From a gamma proteobacterium HIMB30 (GTDB taxonomy: Bacteria; Pseudomonadota; Gammaproteobacteria; Pseudomonadales; Litorivicinaceae): DNA of 64,000 bases. Under the pieces are notes generated by a model, which saw nothing but the letters and a program-made list of their open reading frames with translations, was not told the origin of the DNA and made no database searches. The stretch spans positions 372,001 through 436,000 of the forward strand of contig AGIG01000028.1 in the NCBI GenBank assembly GCA_000227525.2, written 5' to 3'. Positions 46,756-54,963 of the stretch are shown here, one piece after another. Position 1 is the stretch's first letter. The number at the start of each line of letters is the position of its first letter. The position numbers and the translations under genes are program-made.

Positions 46756-47073
46756 ATGGGGCTATCGACTGAACGCGCATTGAATCTCTTGCGGGTGATC
46801 GAAAGAGCAGAAGAGATCTCACAGCGTGAGTTGGCAGAACAGGTCGACGTCAGTTTAGGTACTGCGAATCAGACGATTCGGGCGCTTGTTGGTGCGGGTA
46901 TTCTCGAGACGAACATCGTCACGACATCAAAGGGCAAGCGTGGGCAAACATACCATTTGACTGCGACAGGCGAAGAGCAGCGCAAGCAACTCGCACAACT
47001 GCGGATTAAAGAGTGTGAGCAGGATATCCAAAGCCTAAAAAGCGAAATTAATACGCTCAAACAAGAAATTTGA
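46756..47073 (+). CDS. MarR/EPS-associated-type winged-helix regulator
   Basis: This 105-residue protein has the helix-turn-helix EEISQRELAEQVDVSLGTANQTIRALVGAGILE (residues about 19-51), a wing (TTSKGKRGQTYHLTATGEEQ) and a C-terminal coiled coil (KECEQDIQSLKSEINTLKQEI). This layout is that of the MarR family EPS-associated regulators, including the Ser-Leu-Gly-x-x-Asn recognition turn. The ATG at 46756 follows GAGG; an upstream TTG would run through the promoter. It overlaps the next gene by one base (TGATG), so the two are translationally coupled. It probably represses itself through the palindrome. Confidence 0.75.
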   Translation: MGLSTERALNLLRVIERAEEISQRELAEQVDVSLGTANQTIRALVGAGILETNIVTTSKGKRGQTYHLTATGEEQRKQLAQLRIKECEQDIQSLKSEINTLKQEI

Positions 47074-47546
47074 TGATTTATCATTTCACGCACGAGCCGA
47101 TTCGGAAAGAAATCGATTCCTCTGGATTCATTGGGCTGGAGGGGTGCAGGCTTGAATATTTTATCGAAGCAGGACTTCACCTAAATCAGCCTCGCTCGTC
47201 TGAATTGAGCTATCAATGGCGGGCAACTAAAAAAGACTATAAAGCGCGCGGGCGTTATGTTTGGTTCACTGAGCAGCCGTTTTGCTATTCGATGGGAAAT
47301 CCCGAAGTGCGAAAAGTCAAATATGCATTTAATCCAAAAGATATTCGTGCGTTTAGTTGGCCATCAATTATGGAGATGGCTTCTTCGCATAAAAACCGAT
47401 TTGCCGCGATGAAAGCAGTGAGTGAATACGGAATGGGCCTTGGCGATGATCCCTTCAAGTGGTGGGTCACCTTCGAGGAAGTTTCCTTGGATCACTGTCA
47501 GGACGTCACTGAGGTCGGAAACTTCCCGGTGGCCACATCGTCATAG
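47073..47546 (+). CDS. Unknown protein, possible ADP-ribosyltransferase-like fold
   Basis: I do not recognise this 157-residue protein with certainty. It begins MIYHFTHEPIRKEI. A middle strand reads GRYVWFTEQPF (60-70), and the last third has WWVTFEEVSLDHC (130-142). A starting Y-H-F-T, a central V-W-F-T-x-x-P and a late x-F-E-x-V loosely follow the three-motif layout (His; aromatic/Ser-Thr; Glu) of DarT-like and related ADP-ribosyltransferases. The resemblance is weak and unproven. It shares a base with the upstream regulator stop, so it is the regulated partner. It has no signal peptide or membrane segment. Its tail overlaps the converging membrane-protein gene by six bases. Confidence 0.6.
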   Translation: MIYHFTHEPIRKEIDSSGFIGLEGCRLEYFIEAGLHLNQPRSSELSYQWRATKKDYKARGRYVWFTEQPFCYSMGNPEVRKVKYAFNPKDIRAFSWPSIMEMASSHKNRFAAMKAVSEYGMGLGDDPFKWWVTFEEVSLDHCQDVTEVGNFPVATSS

Positions 47547-47870
47547 ATTGGTCGAGACAATCGGCGCGATCAATCCTCCAACTAATAATCCGACAACGTA
47601 ACTCACGGATGCCGATACCGTTCTTTTCCTTGAAGATCGCTCTCGATCGTCGGTGAATTCAACATCGTCAAATTCACTTTTGAAAATAGAGGCTGGGAGA
47701 CCGTTCGAATGGATAGCCTCAGAGATGTGGGCCGATTGGCTGTAGAGCTTAAAAACCCAAAAGAAGCAGGGAGCTATGCAGGCGACAACGACCAAGATCA
47801 ACGCGTTATCGAACACAAACCCCAGGCTGAATCCAAAGATCATAGCGAGCAGTGATGAGACAACAATCAT
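47541..47870 (-). CDS. Small membrane protein of unknown function
   Basis: This 109-residue protein has two N-terminal membrane segments (SSLLAMIFGFSLGFVF and ALILVVVACIAPCFFWVF). A charged cytoplasmic-type stretch (FKSEFDDVEFTDDRERSSRKR) follows, then a glycine-rich third segment (YVVGLLVGGLIAPIVS). AGGAGAGAG lies before the ATG at 47870, which supports a real gene. Its stop converges with and overlaps the preceding plus-strand gene. No family is recognised. Confidence 0.6.
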   Translation of the reverse strand: MIVVSSLLAMIFGFSLGFVFDNALILVVVACIAPCFFWVFKLYSQSAHISEAIHSNGLPASIFKSEFDDVEFTDDRERSSRKRTVSASVSYVVGLLVGGLIAPIVSTNL

Positions 47871-47971
47871 ATCTCTCTCCTGTTAGTGACACGAAGTCAT
47901 AACAACATCTTGTGCTTAGTATCAGTTTAGACTACTACATCTAGTGAAACAACATTGATGAGGATTGCCTG

Positions 47972-48388
47972 GTGAATCAATATTTTCATGATTTGATCGT
48001 TGATACGGATGGATTTTCGATGCATTCAATCACAGCTGAGGTTGAACAGTTTGTCAGAGACCAAGGGGTATCGAATGGGTTGTGTCTGATGTCAGTTCTT
48101 CATACCTCGGCCTCACTGCTCATCCAAGAAAATGCCTCATCTGATGTGCAACGAGATATTGTTCGATTTTTGGACTTACTTGCACCGATGGAGCGAGGCC
48201 GTTACGAACATGAGCTCGAGGGTCTTGACGATATGCCGGCCCATTTGAAGACGGTTTTAACCCAGACGCATTTGACGTTGAGTGTTCGTGACTCTCGATT
48301 GGTGCTTGGAACGTGGCAGGGAATTTTTCTCCTTGAGCACCGAACTCGCGGATCAAAAAGACGAGTGCAGATCCACTTGGTTGGCTAG
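47972..48388 (+). CDS. yjbQ: YjbQ family protein (UPF0047)
   Basis: This 138-residue protein has the family motifs SVLHTSASLLIQENASSDVQRDI near residue 41 and the GTWQGIFLLEHRTRGSKRRV signature near residue 111. YjbQ proteins form trimers with a conserved His pocket. A weak thiamine-phosphate synthase activity has been reported for E. coli YjbQ; the true role is unclear. The start is GTG at 47972 after AGGA. It converges on the GntR gene with a three-base gap. Confidence 0.9.
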   Translation: MNQYFHDLIVDTDGFSMHSITAEVEQFVRDQGVSNGLCLMSVLHTSASLLIQENASSDVQRDIVRFLDLLAPMERGRYEHELEGLDDMPAHLKTVLTQTHLTLSVRDSRLVLGTWQGIFLLEHRTRGSKRRVQIHLVG

Positions 48389-48391
48389 GAT

Positions 48392-49054
48392 TTACTCTGA
48401 TCGTTGCAACGAGCCAAGAATCGTTGTTCGTTTCGTTTCGACGTGCTCGATCAGAATTGCCTCGAGTCGCTCGGGATCTCTAGCCTCAAGAGCGATTACC
48501 ATTTCTTCATGCTCAGACACCGCCTTTGCCCAGCTCTCGCGTGTCATTTGTGCCGAGAAGCGAGCGCGTCGTACTTTGGCAGAGAGGCTGTTAATCGTAT
48601 CCACTAGGGTTTGATTCCCACTTCCCTCGGTAATCAGTTCATGAATCAGCCGATTTGTTTCGAAGTATTCCGTCACTTCATTATTTTGGTAATGCGTGAC
48701 CATTTGATTGTGAATTTGCCGGATCTGCTCGATTTGATCGGTTTGCATGTGCATCGCAGCAAGTCGACCCCCTAATCCCTCAAGTGATGCCATGATTGGA
48801 AGAATTTCTGTGACGTCTTCTTGGCTGACAACGCTGACGATTGCACCACGATTTGGCTGTAGCTCAACAAGACCCTCGGTGGCCAAAGAGCGGATCGCTT
48901 CGCGCAGAGGCGTGCGACTGACCCCCATATTTTGGCAGAGTTCATTTTCGTTGAGGCGGGTGCCAGGTGCTAGTTCGCCGGAATCAATCAGGAGTCTAAG
49001 CCTCTCTGCAACTTGAACATGAAGTGGTGCACGAACAATAACATTTGAGTTCAA
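48392..49054 (-). CDS. GntR family regulator with FCD effector domain
   Basis: This 220-residue protein has an N-terminal winged helix (APGTRLNENELCQNMGVSRTPLREAIRSLATEGLV, about 27-61). An all-helical FCD domain from about residue 80 has metal-ligand-type residues (FETNRLIHELI with Asn/His, and SEHEEMVIALEARD). FCD regulators sense organic acids. The start is TTG at 49054 after AGGA. It lies four bases after the FAD/Fe-S dehydrogenase gene on the same strand, so it is probably the regulator of this divergent catabolic cluster. A TTGCATACAA site in the divergent gap is a plausible target. Confidence 0.88.
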   Translation of the reverse strand: MNSNVIVRAPLHVQVAERLRLLIDSGELAPGTRLNENELCQNMGVSRTPLREAIRSLATEGLVELQPNRGAIVSVVSQEDVTEILPIMASLEGLGGRLAAMHMQTDQIEQIRQIHNQMVTHYQNNEVTEYFETNRLIHELITEGSGNQTLVDTINSLSAKVRRARFSAQMTRESWAKAVSEHEEMVIALEARDPERLEAILIEHVETKRTTILGSLQRSE

Positions 49055-49058
49055 TGGG

Positions 49059-52058
49059 TTAATCCTTTCTCAGATGTTCCGCCAACAGGACAGCGACATG
49101 TTCTGCCTGACGAGGCGTGTTGTCAGCAATCTGATGTCGGCAACTGGTGCCGTCTGCAACAATTCGTGCGGTTGCATTTGCCTCTCGCACAGCAGGGAGC
49201 AGATTCAATTCTGCCATCGCCAAGGATTCTTTCAGAGTCTCTTTCTGATAACCGAAATGCCCAGCCATTCCACAGCATGATGTTTCAATAACCGATATTT
49301 TCAGTCCCGGAATCCGTTTAAGGAGTGCCTCTACTGGGGCCATTGAGCGAGCCGCTTTTTGATGACAATGTCCGTGAATCAGAGCTTCAGAACATCGTGC
49401 CTCGACTAGATTCAAGCTTGCTCGTTCTGCTTTCAGCTCACCTTCAATAAACTCTTCAAAAAGAAATGCATATTTCGCAAGTAGTTTGACATCGTCACTT
49501 GGAAGCAATACCTGAAATTCATCACGTAATGTCAACAAACACGATGGTTCAAGACCCACCACTGGGATCCCTTTTCGAACCCACGGCATCACAGTTTCAA
49601 CGAAGCGCGCTGCTTCTTCTTTGGCTTGGTCAATCAGGCCTGACGCAAGGAATGTGCGACCGCAGCAAACAGACCGATTGTCAGGTTTTGGCTCGATCAC
49701 CTCGTACCCCATCGCTTCCAAGACTTCACGTGCGGCATAGAGATTTTTTGTTTCGAAGGATCTGTTAAATGTATCGCCGAACAGAATCACAGTCGGCTTG
49801 TCGGTTGTCGGCGCGCTGGCTGGCTCGCGATACGCTTTATCCCAGACTGGCAGTTGTCGATCTTTTGCTAAGCCAAGTATTTTCTCAGTGAGCCAAGGAA
49901 GCCCAGGGATCTGGTCACGGAGGTTTGCCAGCCATGGAGCCTTTTTTATCCATGGGGAATAATATGGCATGTAAGCAATCAGCTTATCGCGGAGACCGAT
50001 ACCCATTCGCTGGCTACGCTGGTACAGCACCTCTGTTTTCATTTTGGCCATATCAACGCTGGTTGGACACTCGTTCTGGCATGCCTTGCAGCCAACACAG
50101 AGTTTCATGGTCTCTATCATCTCATCGGATGTTAATGCATCGGGACCAAGCTGGCCGGATAAGGCCAGTCGCAGCGTGTTAGCCCGGCCACGAACCAAGT
50201 CTTTTTCGTTTTTGGTTACGCGATATGAAGGACACATTACGCCAGGATCGGTTTTGCGGCAAGCCCCGTTGTTGTTACACATTTCGACCGCACCAGCGAA
50301 ACTTCCCCAGTCAGACCAATCAAATCCCGTATCGAATGTTCCATGGATAGTTACTTGATCCGCATAGTCCGGGTTAAAACGAAACAATGTTCGATCATCA
50401 TGTTTTGGTGGATCAACGATTTTGTTCGGATTGAATATTCCTTGGGGATCAAGTCGATCCTTGACTTGTTCAAACAGACTAACCATGTCTTGGCCAAACA
50501 TATCCTTGTGGAATTCAGACCGTGCAATACCGTCCCCGTGCTCGCCTGAATGAGATCCCTTATATTCACGCACCATTGAAAACGCATCTTCGGCGACCGC
50601 TCGCAAAGCTTCGGCCCCCAATTTTTGCTTCAAATTAAGTACCGGGCGAACGTGCAAAGTGCCAACAGACGCATGCGCGTACCAGCAACCACTGGTCCCA
50701 TGTTTTTCAAAAACTTCCGTCAGTCGTCGTGTGTATTCAGCAAGGTCTTTGAGTTCAACAGCGCAGTCTTCGACGATCGAAATTGGCTTGGCATCACTAC
50801 GCATCGACATCATGATGTTGAGGCCTTGTTTTCTCACTTCCCAGATTTGTTTTTGGAAAGCTGAATCCTCTGCTCTGACAACGGAGTCAGGTTGCCCGAG
50901 GTCAGACATCATGACCTCAAGTTGGTTGAGGCGTTGAATATTTTCTGCCTGGTCTTCTTCCGAAAACTCAACGAGCAAGAGCGCATCAGGCTCTCCTTTA
51001 ACAAACTGATTGACCGTCTTTGCAAACATCGGGATGTCACGCGAGAGATCGATCATTGTCCGGTCGACGAGCTCAACTGCAGATGGACCTAAGGTCACAA
51101 GATGTTGTGCAGCATCCATTGCCGCGTAAAAGGTCTTGAAGTGACAAACACCGAGTGTTTTGTTGGTCGGAATTGGTGAGAGTTTGAGCTCCAACTCTTC
51201 AAACAGTCCCAAGGTACCCTCACTGCCAACGAACAGATGCGCGGGATTGCAGGGGGTGCCTGGCCAGCATCCTGAGCCCCCTTTTCCATCTGGAATCAGA
51301 GCATCAATGTTATAGCCACCCACACGACGCATTAGTTGTGGAAGTCGAGACTCGATTAAGTCTTTATGCGTCGCCCCAAGACATAAAAGCTGGCCCAATA
51401 GATCCGTTCGCTGTGCTAAATCTGATACGGATAGCTTTTGGTCTTCGGGTGTTAACTCCTGCCAGTGTGCCACCGAACCATCGGCCAATAATGCTTTAAC
51501 GCTCTGCACATTATCGCGCATCGTGCCGTACCGGATACTGCGCGACCCACAACTGTTGTTTCCTGTCATACCGCCAAGTGTTGCGCGGCTTGAGGTTGAT
51601 ACGTCGACGGGATACCAAAGACCTGTTGACTTCAGCTTTGCATTGAGATGATCCAGAACGATTCCTGGTTCGACATGGCAAATCCGTTTCTCAATATCGA
51701 GATGAACCAATTGATTGAGATATTTTGAATAGTCGATAACTAGCGACTGGTTGATGGTTTGTCCGTTTTGGCTCGTGCCACCACCGCGACCCGTGAGACA
51801 AATGTCAAATTCTGTCGCGATATCGATTAAAGCGCGAAGGTCATCTCGCGTTGTAGGGATTACCACCCCGATTGGAAAAATTTGGTAATGACTTGCATCT
51901 GTTGCGTATCTACCGCGATCGAACTGAGAAAAGAGGATTTCGCATTGCGTATTGCGTTCAATTTTGTGTTTGAGCCGGCTTAGTTCACCACTGTCCAACT
52001 GACGCGGTGAGCTTGGGCGCTGGTTTTCATTCACAGGCGGAATGGTTAATGTGTTCAT
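49059..52058 (-). CDS. Fused FAD/Fe-S D-2-hydroxyacid dehydrogenase (YdiJ/DLD-II-like)
   Basis: This 999-residue protein joins a GlcD-like flavin half to a GlcF-like Fe-S half. The FAD-binding domain (about 60-300) shows GRGGGTSQNGQTI and SRATLGGMTGNNSCGSRSIRYGT. The FAD-oxidase C domain follows with SHSGEHGDGIAR. The Fe-S part has CNNNGACRKTDPGVMCPS and LCVGCKACQNECPTSVDM, two 4Fe-4S sites. Two CCG repeats end the chain (VCCGRTF and SCCGMAGHFG). Relatives oxidise D-lactate or D-2-hydroxyglutarate, and separate GlcDEF oxidises glycolate. The substrate here is not settled. It faces a glyoxylate-type aminotransferase, which favours a 2-hydroxyacid giving a 2-oxoacid for transamination. Confidence 0.9.
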   Translation of the reverse strand: MNTLTIPPVNENQRPSSPRQLDSGELSRLKHKIERNTQCEILFSQFDRGRYATDASHYQIFPIGVVIPTTRDDLRALIDIATEFDICLTGRGGGTSQNGQTINQSLVIDYSKYLNQLVHLDIEKRICHVEPGIVLDHLNAKLKSTGLWYPVDVSTSSRATLGGMTGNNSCGSRSIRYGTMRDNVQSVKALLADGSVAHWQELTPEDQKLSVSDLAQRTDLLGQLLCLGATHKDLIESRLPQLMRRVGGYNIDALIPDGKGGSGCWPGTPCNPAHLFVGSEGTLGLFEELELKLSPIPTNKTLGVCHFKTFYAAMDAAQHLVTLGPSAVELVDRTMIDLSRDIPMFAKTVNQFVKGEPDALLLVEFSEEDQAENIQRLNQLEVMMSDLGQPDSVVRAEDSAFQKQIWEVRKQGLNIMMSMRSDAKPISIVEDCAVELKDLAEYTRRLTEVFEKHGTSGCWYAHASVGTLHVRPVLNLKQKLGAEALRAVAEDAFSMVREYKGSHSGEHGDGIARSEFHKDMFGQDMVSLFEQVKDRLDPQGIFNPNKIVDPPKHDDRTLFRFNPDYADQVTIHGTFDTGFDWSDWGSFAGAVEMCNNNGACRKTDPGVMCPSYRVTKNEKDLVRGRANTLRLALSGQLGPDALTSDEMIETMKLCVGCKACQNECPTSVDMAKMKTEVLYQRSQRMGIGLRDKLIAYMPYYSPWIKKAPWLANLRDQIPGLPWLTEKILGLAKDRQLPVWDKAYREPASAPTTDKPTVILFGDTFNRSFETKNLYAAREVLEAMGYEVIEPKPDNRSVCCGRTFLASGLIDQAKEEAARFVETVMPWVRKGIPVVGLEPSCLLTLRDEFQVLLPSDDVKLLAKYAFLFEEFIEGELKAERASLNLVEARCSEALIHGHCHQKAARSMAPVEALLKRIPGLKISVIETSCCGMAGHFGYQKETLKESLAMAELNLLPAVREANATARIVADGTSCRHQIADNTPRQAEHVAVLLAEHLRKD

Positions 52059-52065
52059 CGCTTTA

Positions 52066-52093
52066 TTGACCGGGTTTATATTGCATACAAAAT
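52066..52093 (+). promoter_or_regulatory. Candidate promoter and operator of the divergent catabolic cluster
   Basis: TTGACC at 52066-52071 with CAAAAT at 52088-52093 (16-base spacer) could drive the plus-strand operon. TTGCATACAA at 52081-52090 is a near-palindrome (four of five pairs) of the TTG-N4-CAA kind bound by FCD-type GntR proteins. The site lies in the 120-base gap between divergent genes. Confidence 0.35.
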
Positions 52094-52178
52094 ACGTTAT
52101 TCATATTATGCTTCACAACTGCGGAATGGCAAAGTCCGCAAGTAAACCCGAATTACCGTCAACACAAGGATTGAATGC

Positions 52179-53342
52179 ATGGCCTACAGGGCAGGACGAC
52201 ATTTCCTACAAATACCCGGGCCAAGCCCAGTACCAGATCGAATTTCACGAGCAATTGATGCAGCTGTGATTGATCATCGAGGACCGGATTTCGCCGAACT
52301 TGGTTTGTCGGTCCTTTCGGGTATGCAGCGAATTTTTAAAACCCAGGCTCCTGTTGTGATTTACCCAAGTTCAGGAACTGGGGCGTGGGAAGCCTGCCTT
52401 TCAAACGTTCTGAAAGCTGGTGACCAAGTGTTATTTTACGAAACCGGGCAGTTTGCGACTCTCTGGAAACAAATGGCAGATCGGTTAGGGATTGAAACTG
52501 AGTTCCTCGCAGGGAATTGGCGCAATGGCGTTGATGCTGATCGGATCGAGGCTCGACTACGGCAAGATACCAAGCACGCAATTAAAGCGGTGTGTTGTGT
52601 GCATCACGAAACCAGTTGCGGAATCACATCAGATATCGCAGCAGTTCGTCAGGCGATTGACGCTGTGGGTCATTCGGCCCTACTACTGGTTGACAGTATT
52701 TCTGGCCTGGCATCAGTTGATTATGAGCACGATCAATGGGGTGCTGATGTGACTGTTTCTGGCTCCCAGAAGGGCTTGATGATGCCACCAGGTTTAGGTT
52801 TTAACGCGTTATCAGATCGTGCACTTGAGGCTGCTAAGAACGGTGGATCACAACGTTCTTATTGGGACTGGCAGGAAATGCTTGCCTCCAACACATCAGG
52901 TTATTTCCCATACACGCCAGCGACCACACTGCTTTATGGCTTGAGAGAAGCGATTGCAATGCTTGAGGAAGAAGGCCTCGATAACGTCTTTGCTCGACAC
53001 CAGCGCCTTGGTGACGCCTGTCGAGAGGCCGTTGCTGTATGGGATCTTCAAACGGTTTGCCAGAACCCGAGCGAACATTCAAACGCGTTGACGGGCATTA
53101 TGATGCCCGATGGCCATGATGCTGATCGTGTTCGGGAAGTGATTTTGGATAAATTTGACATGTCACTTGGTACAGGGCTTGGAAAAATTAAAGGAAAAGC
53201 CTTCCGTATTGGTCATCTAGGTGATATCAATGATTTAACTCTGATGGGCGTCCTTTGCGGCGTTGAAATGGGCCTCGACCTGGCTGGCGTGCCGCATCAG
53301 TCAGGTGGTGTTGAAGCCGCAATGCGGTTTTTGTCGCGGTAA
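52179..53342 (+). CDS. Class V aminotransferase, serine/aspartate--glyoxylate type
   Basis: This 387-residue PLP enzyme starts with the family signature FLQIPGPSPVPDRISRAI and IDHRGPDFAE. PLP contacts are SSGTGAWEA near residue 64, the Asp in LLLVDSISG (172) and the Schiff-base Lys198 in VTVSGSQKGLMMPPGLGF. Members transfer amino groups from Ser, Ala or Asp to glyoxylate, as in serine-cycle and beta-hydroxyaspartate-type pathways. The donor cannot be told. It leads an operon with the TRAP transporter and is divergent from the FAD/Fe-S dehydrogenase. AAGGA precedes the ATG. Confidence 0.9.
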   Translation: MAYRAGRHFLQIPGPSPVPDRISRAIDAAVIDHRGPDFAELGLSVLSGMQRIFKTQAPVVIYPSSGTGAWEACLSNVLKAGDQVLFYETGQFATLWKQMADRLGIETEFLAGNWRNGVDADRIEARLRQDTKHAIKAVCCVHHETSCGITSDIAAVRQAIDAVGHSALLLVDSISGLASVDYEHDQWGADVTVSGSQKGLMMPPGLGFNALSDRALEAAKNGGSQRSYWDWQEMLASNTSGYFPYTPATTLLYGLREAIAMLEEEGLDNVFARHQRLGDACREAVAVWDLQTVCQNPSEHSNALTGIMMPDGHDADRVREVILDKFDMSLGTGLGKIKGKAFRIGHLGDINDLTLMGVLCGVEMGLDLAGVPHQSGGVEAAMRFLSR

Positions 53343-53377
53343 AACTGACTCCAGACATAAAAAAAACGGAGAAAATA

Positions 53378-54355
53378 ATGAAAAAACTACAACTGGCAAC
53401 TTCGGTTGCTGTTCTGTCGGCTGCTTTCGCTGCCCCCTCATTTGCAGCTGATGTCACGCTCAAATTTGGACACGTTGGTAAGCCAGGATCATTGTTCGAA
53501 GCAAGTGTGGATGCATATGCCCAGTGTGTGAACGACGAATCAAACGGAAAAATCGAAGTTCAGACATTCGGCTCGTCTCAGCTTGGAAAAGATAAAGAGC
53601 TTCTACAAAAACTGAAGCTTGGCCAAGTCGACTTCGCTTTGCCTTCGTCGGTGATGTCATCAGTTTCTGATGAGTTTGGTGTGTTTGAGATGCCATACAT
53701 CATTAAGGATCGTGAGCACATGAAGCGGGTGCAGGAAAAGTTGGGAGGCACCTTCCAAGCTGCTGCTCAGGCCAAGGGATATCATATCGTCGGCTATTTT
53801 GAGAATGGTTTCCGCCACATCACAAACAACACTCGACCTGTGAACGTGCCTGCCGATCTGGAGGGCGTCAAATTAAGAACACCAAAAGGTGCGTGGCGTG
53901 TGAAGATGTTCAAGCTTTATGGCGCGAACCCAACTCCGATGGCGTTTTCTGATGTTTTCACAGCACTGAAAACTGGTGTCATCGATGGCCAAGAAAACCC
54001 CTATGCGCAGATCGCATCTGCGAAATTCCAAGAAGTACAAAAGTACTTATCGATTACTGGACACGTTTACACGCCTGCATACATCCTGTCGTCTAAAAAG
54101 CACTTTGAAAAGCAACCAGCTGATGTGCGTCAGGTTCTCAACAGTTGTGCTGCGTCGACACAAACCTTCGTGTACCGCAAAGCGGCAGCTCTTGAAACAG
54201 AGCTTCTGGATGTGATCAAGGCCGCTGGTGTGGCAGTGAACAACGCGGATAACGCAGCGTTCATCAAGGCATCTAAGCCGATTTATGATGAGTTTGCATC
54301 GTCAGTTGATGGCGGCGCGGAACTGATTAAAACAGTTCAAAGCCTCGCAAATTAA
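53378..54355 (+). CDS. dctP: TRAP transporter substrate-binding protein (DctP family)
   Basis: This 325-residue periplasmic protein has a signal peptide (LATSVAVLSAAFAAPSFAAD, cut near residue 23). The fold signatures are KFGHVGKPGSLFEASVDAYA, GSSQLGKDKELLQKLKLGQVDFA and the ligand-clamping Arg in DLEGVKLRTPK. TALKTGVIDGQENP follows. DctP proteins of this kind bind organic acid anions. It sits 35 bases after the aminotransferase and is followed by a stable hairpin before dctQ, which probably keeps its mRNA more abundant than that of the membrane subunits. Confidence 0.93.
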   Translation: MKKLQLATSVAVLSAAFAAPSFAADVTLKFGHVGKPGSLFEASVDAYAQCVNDESNGKIEVQTFGSSQLGKDKELLQKLKLGQVDFALPSSVMSSVSDEFGVFEMPYIIKDREHMKRVQEKLGGTFQAAAQAKGYHIVGYFENGFRHITNNTRPVNVPADLEGVKLRTPKGAWRVKMFKLYGANPTPMAFSDVFTALKTGVIDGQENPYAQIASAKFQEVQKYLSITGHVYTPAYILSSKKHFEKQPADVRQVLNSCAASTQTFVYRKAAALETELLDVIKAAGVAVNNADNAAFIKASKPIYDEFASSVDGGAELIKTVQSLAN

Positions 54356-54376
54356 TCATTCGGTAACGACCAAATA

Positions 54377-54394
54377 GCGGCCCAATCGGGCCGC
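54377..54394 (+). terminator. Hairpin between dctP and dctQ
   Basis: GCGGCCC-AATC-GGGCCGC is a perfect 7-base GC-rich stem with a tetraloop, not followed by a long T-run. It is best read as an mRNA-stabilising or partial termination element within the operon. Confidence 0.6.
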
Positions 54395-54420
54395 TCACTT
54401 TGACACGTCAGGAGTTTCGT

Positions 54421-54963
54421 GTGACTCGGTTTGCTAAGGCTGTTGACCAGCTGCTTGTGTGGTTTATTTTATTTCAGATGATCGCTCTCACCGGTGTTGT
54501 GATCTTCGCAGTTCTTGCACGTATTACCGGTAATTCAGTCTCTTGGTATGACGAGATCGCAGCAATACAGCTTGCGTGGCTTACCTATTATGGCGGGGCG
54601 TATGCTGCGCTACACCGGCGCCATATTGGATTTGACTCGGTACTTCTCGCTATTCCAATGCCAGCTCGGGCTTGGGCTGTGATTTTTGCTGAAGCGATCG
54701 TCATCGGATTTTTCGCGCTACTCGCCTACACCGGATATGAAGTGCTGGTGGTTCTTGAAGGCGAATACCTCGTGTCATTAACGTGGATTCCGATCCAGTT
54801 GACGCAATCAGTGATCCCGATTGGTGCATCTCTGTTCGTCCTTTGCGAAATCCTGAGTTTTCCAGACTACTATAAGAAAACATGCGCCGGTATTTCACTC
54901 GAGCATGCAGAGATCGAAGAAGAAGTCGAAACTGAGTTGGCCAAAGCGGGAGTCAAATCATGA
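54421..54963 (+). CDS. dctQ: TRAP transporter small membrane subunit (DctQ family)
   Basis: This 180-residue protein has four membrane helices, the DctQ arrangement. WYDEIAAIQLAWLTYYGGAYAALHRRHIGFD near residue 46 is the conserved signature. The GTG at 54421 has AGGAG six bases upstream, so I chose it over a TTG seven codons earlier. It overlaps dctM by four bases. DctQ scaffolds DctM in the inner membrane. Confidence 0.92.
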   Translation: MTRFAKAVDQLLVWFILFQMIALTGVVIFAVLARITGNSVSWYDEIAAIQLAWLTYYGGAYAALHRRHIGFDSVLLAIPMPARAWAVIFAEAIVIGFFALLAYTGYEVLVVLEGEYLVSLTWIPIQLTQSVIPIGASLFVLCEILSFPDYYKKTCAGISLEHAEIEEEVETELAKAGVKS

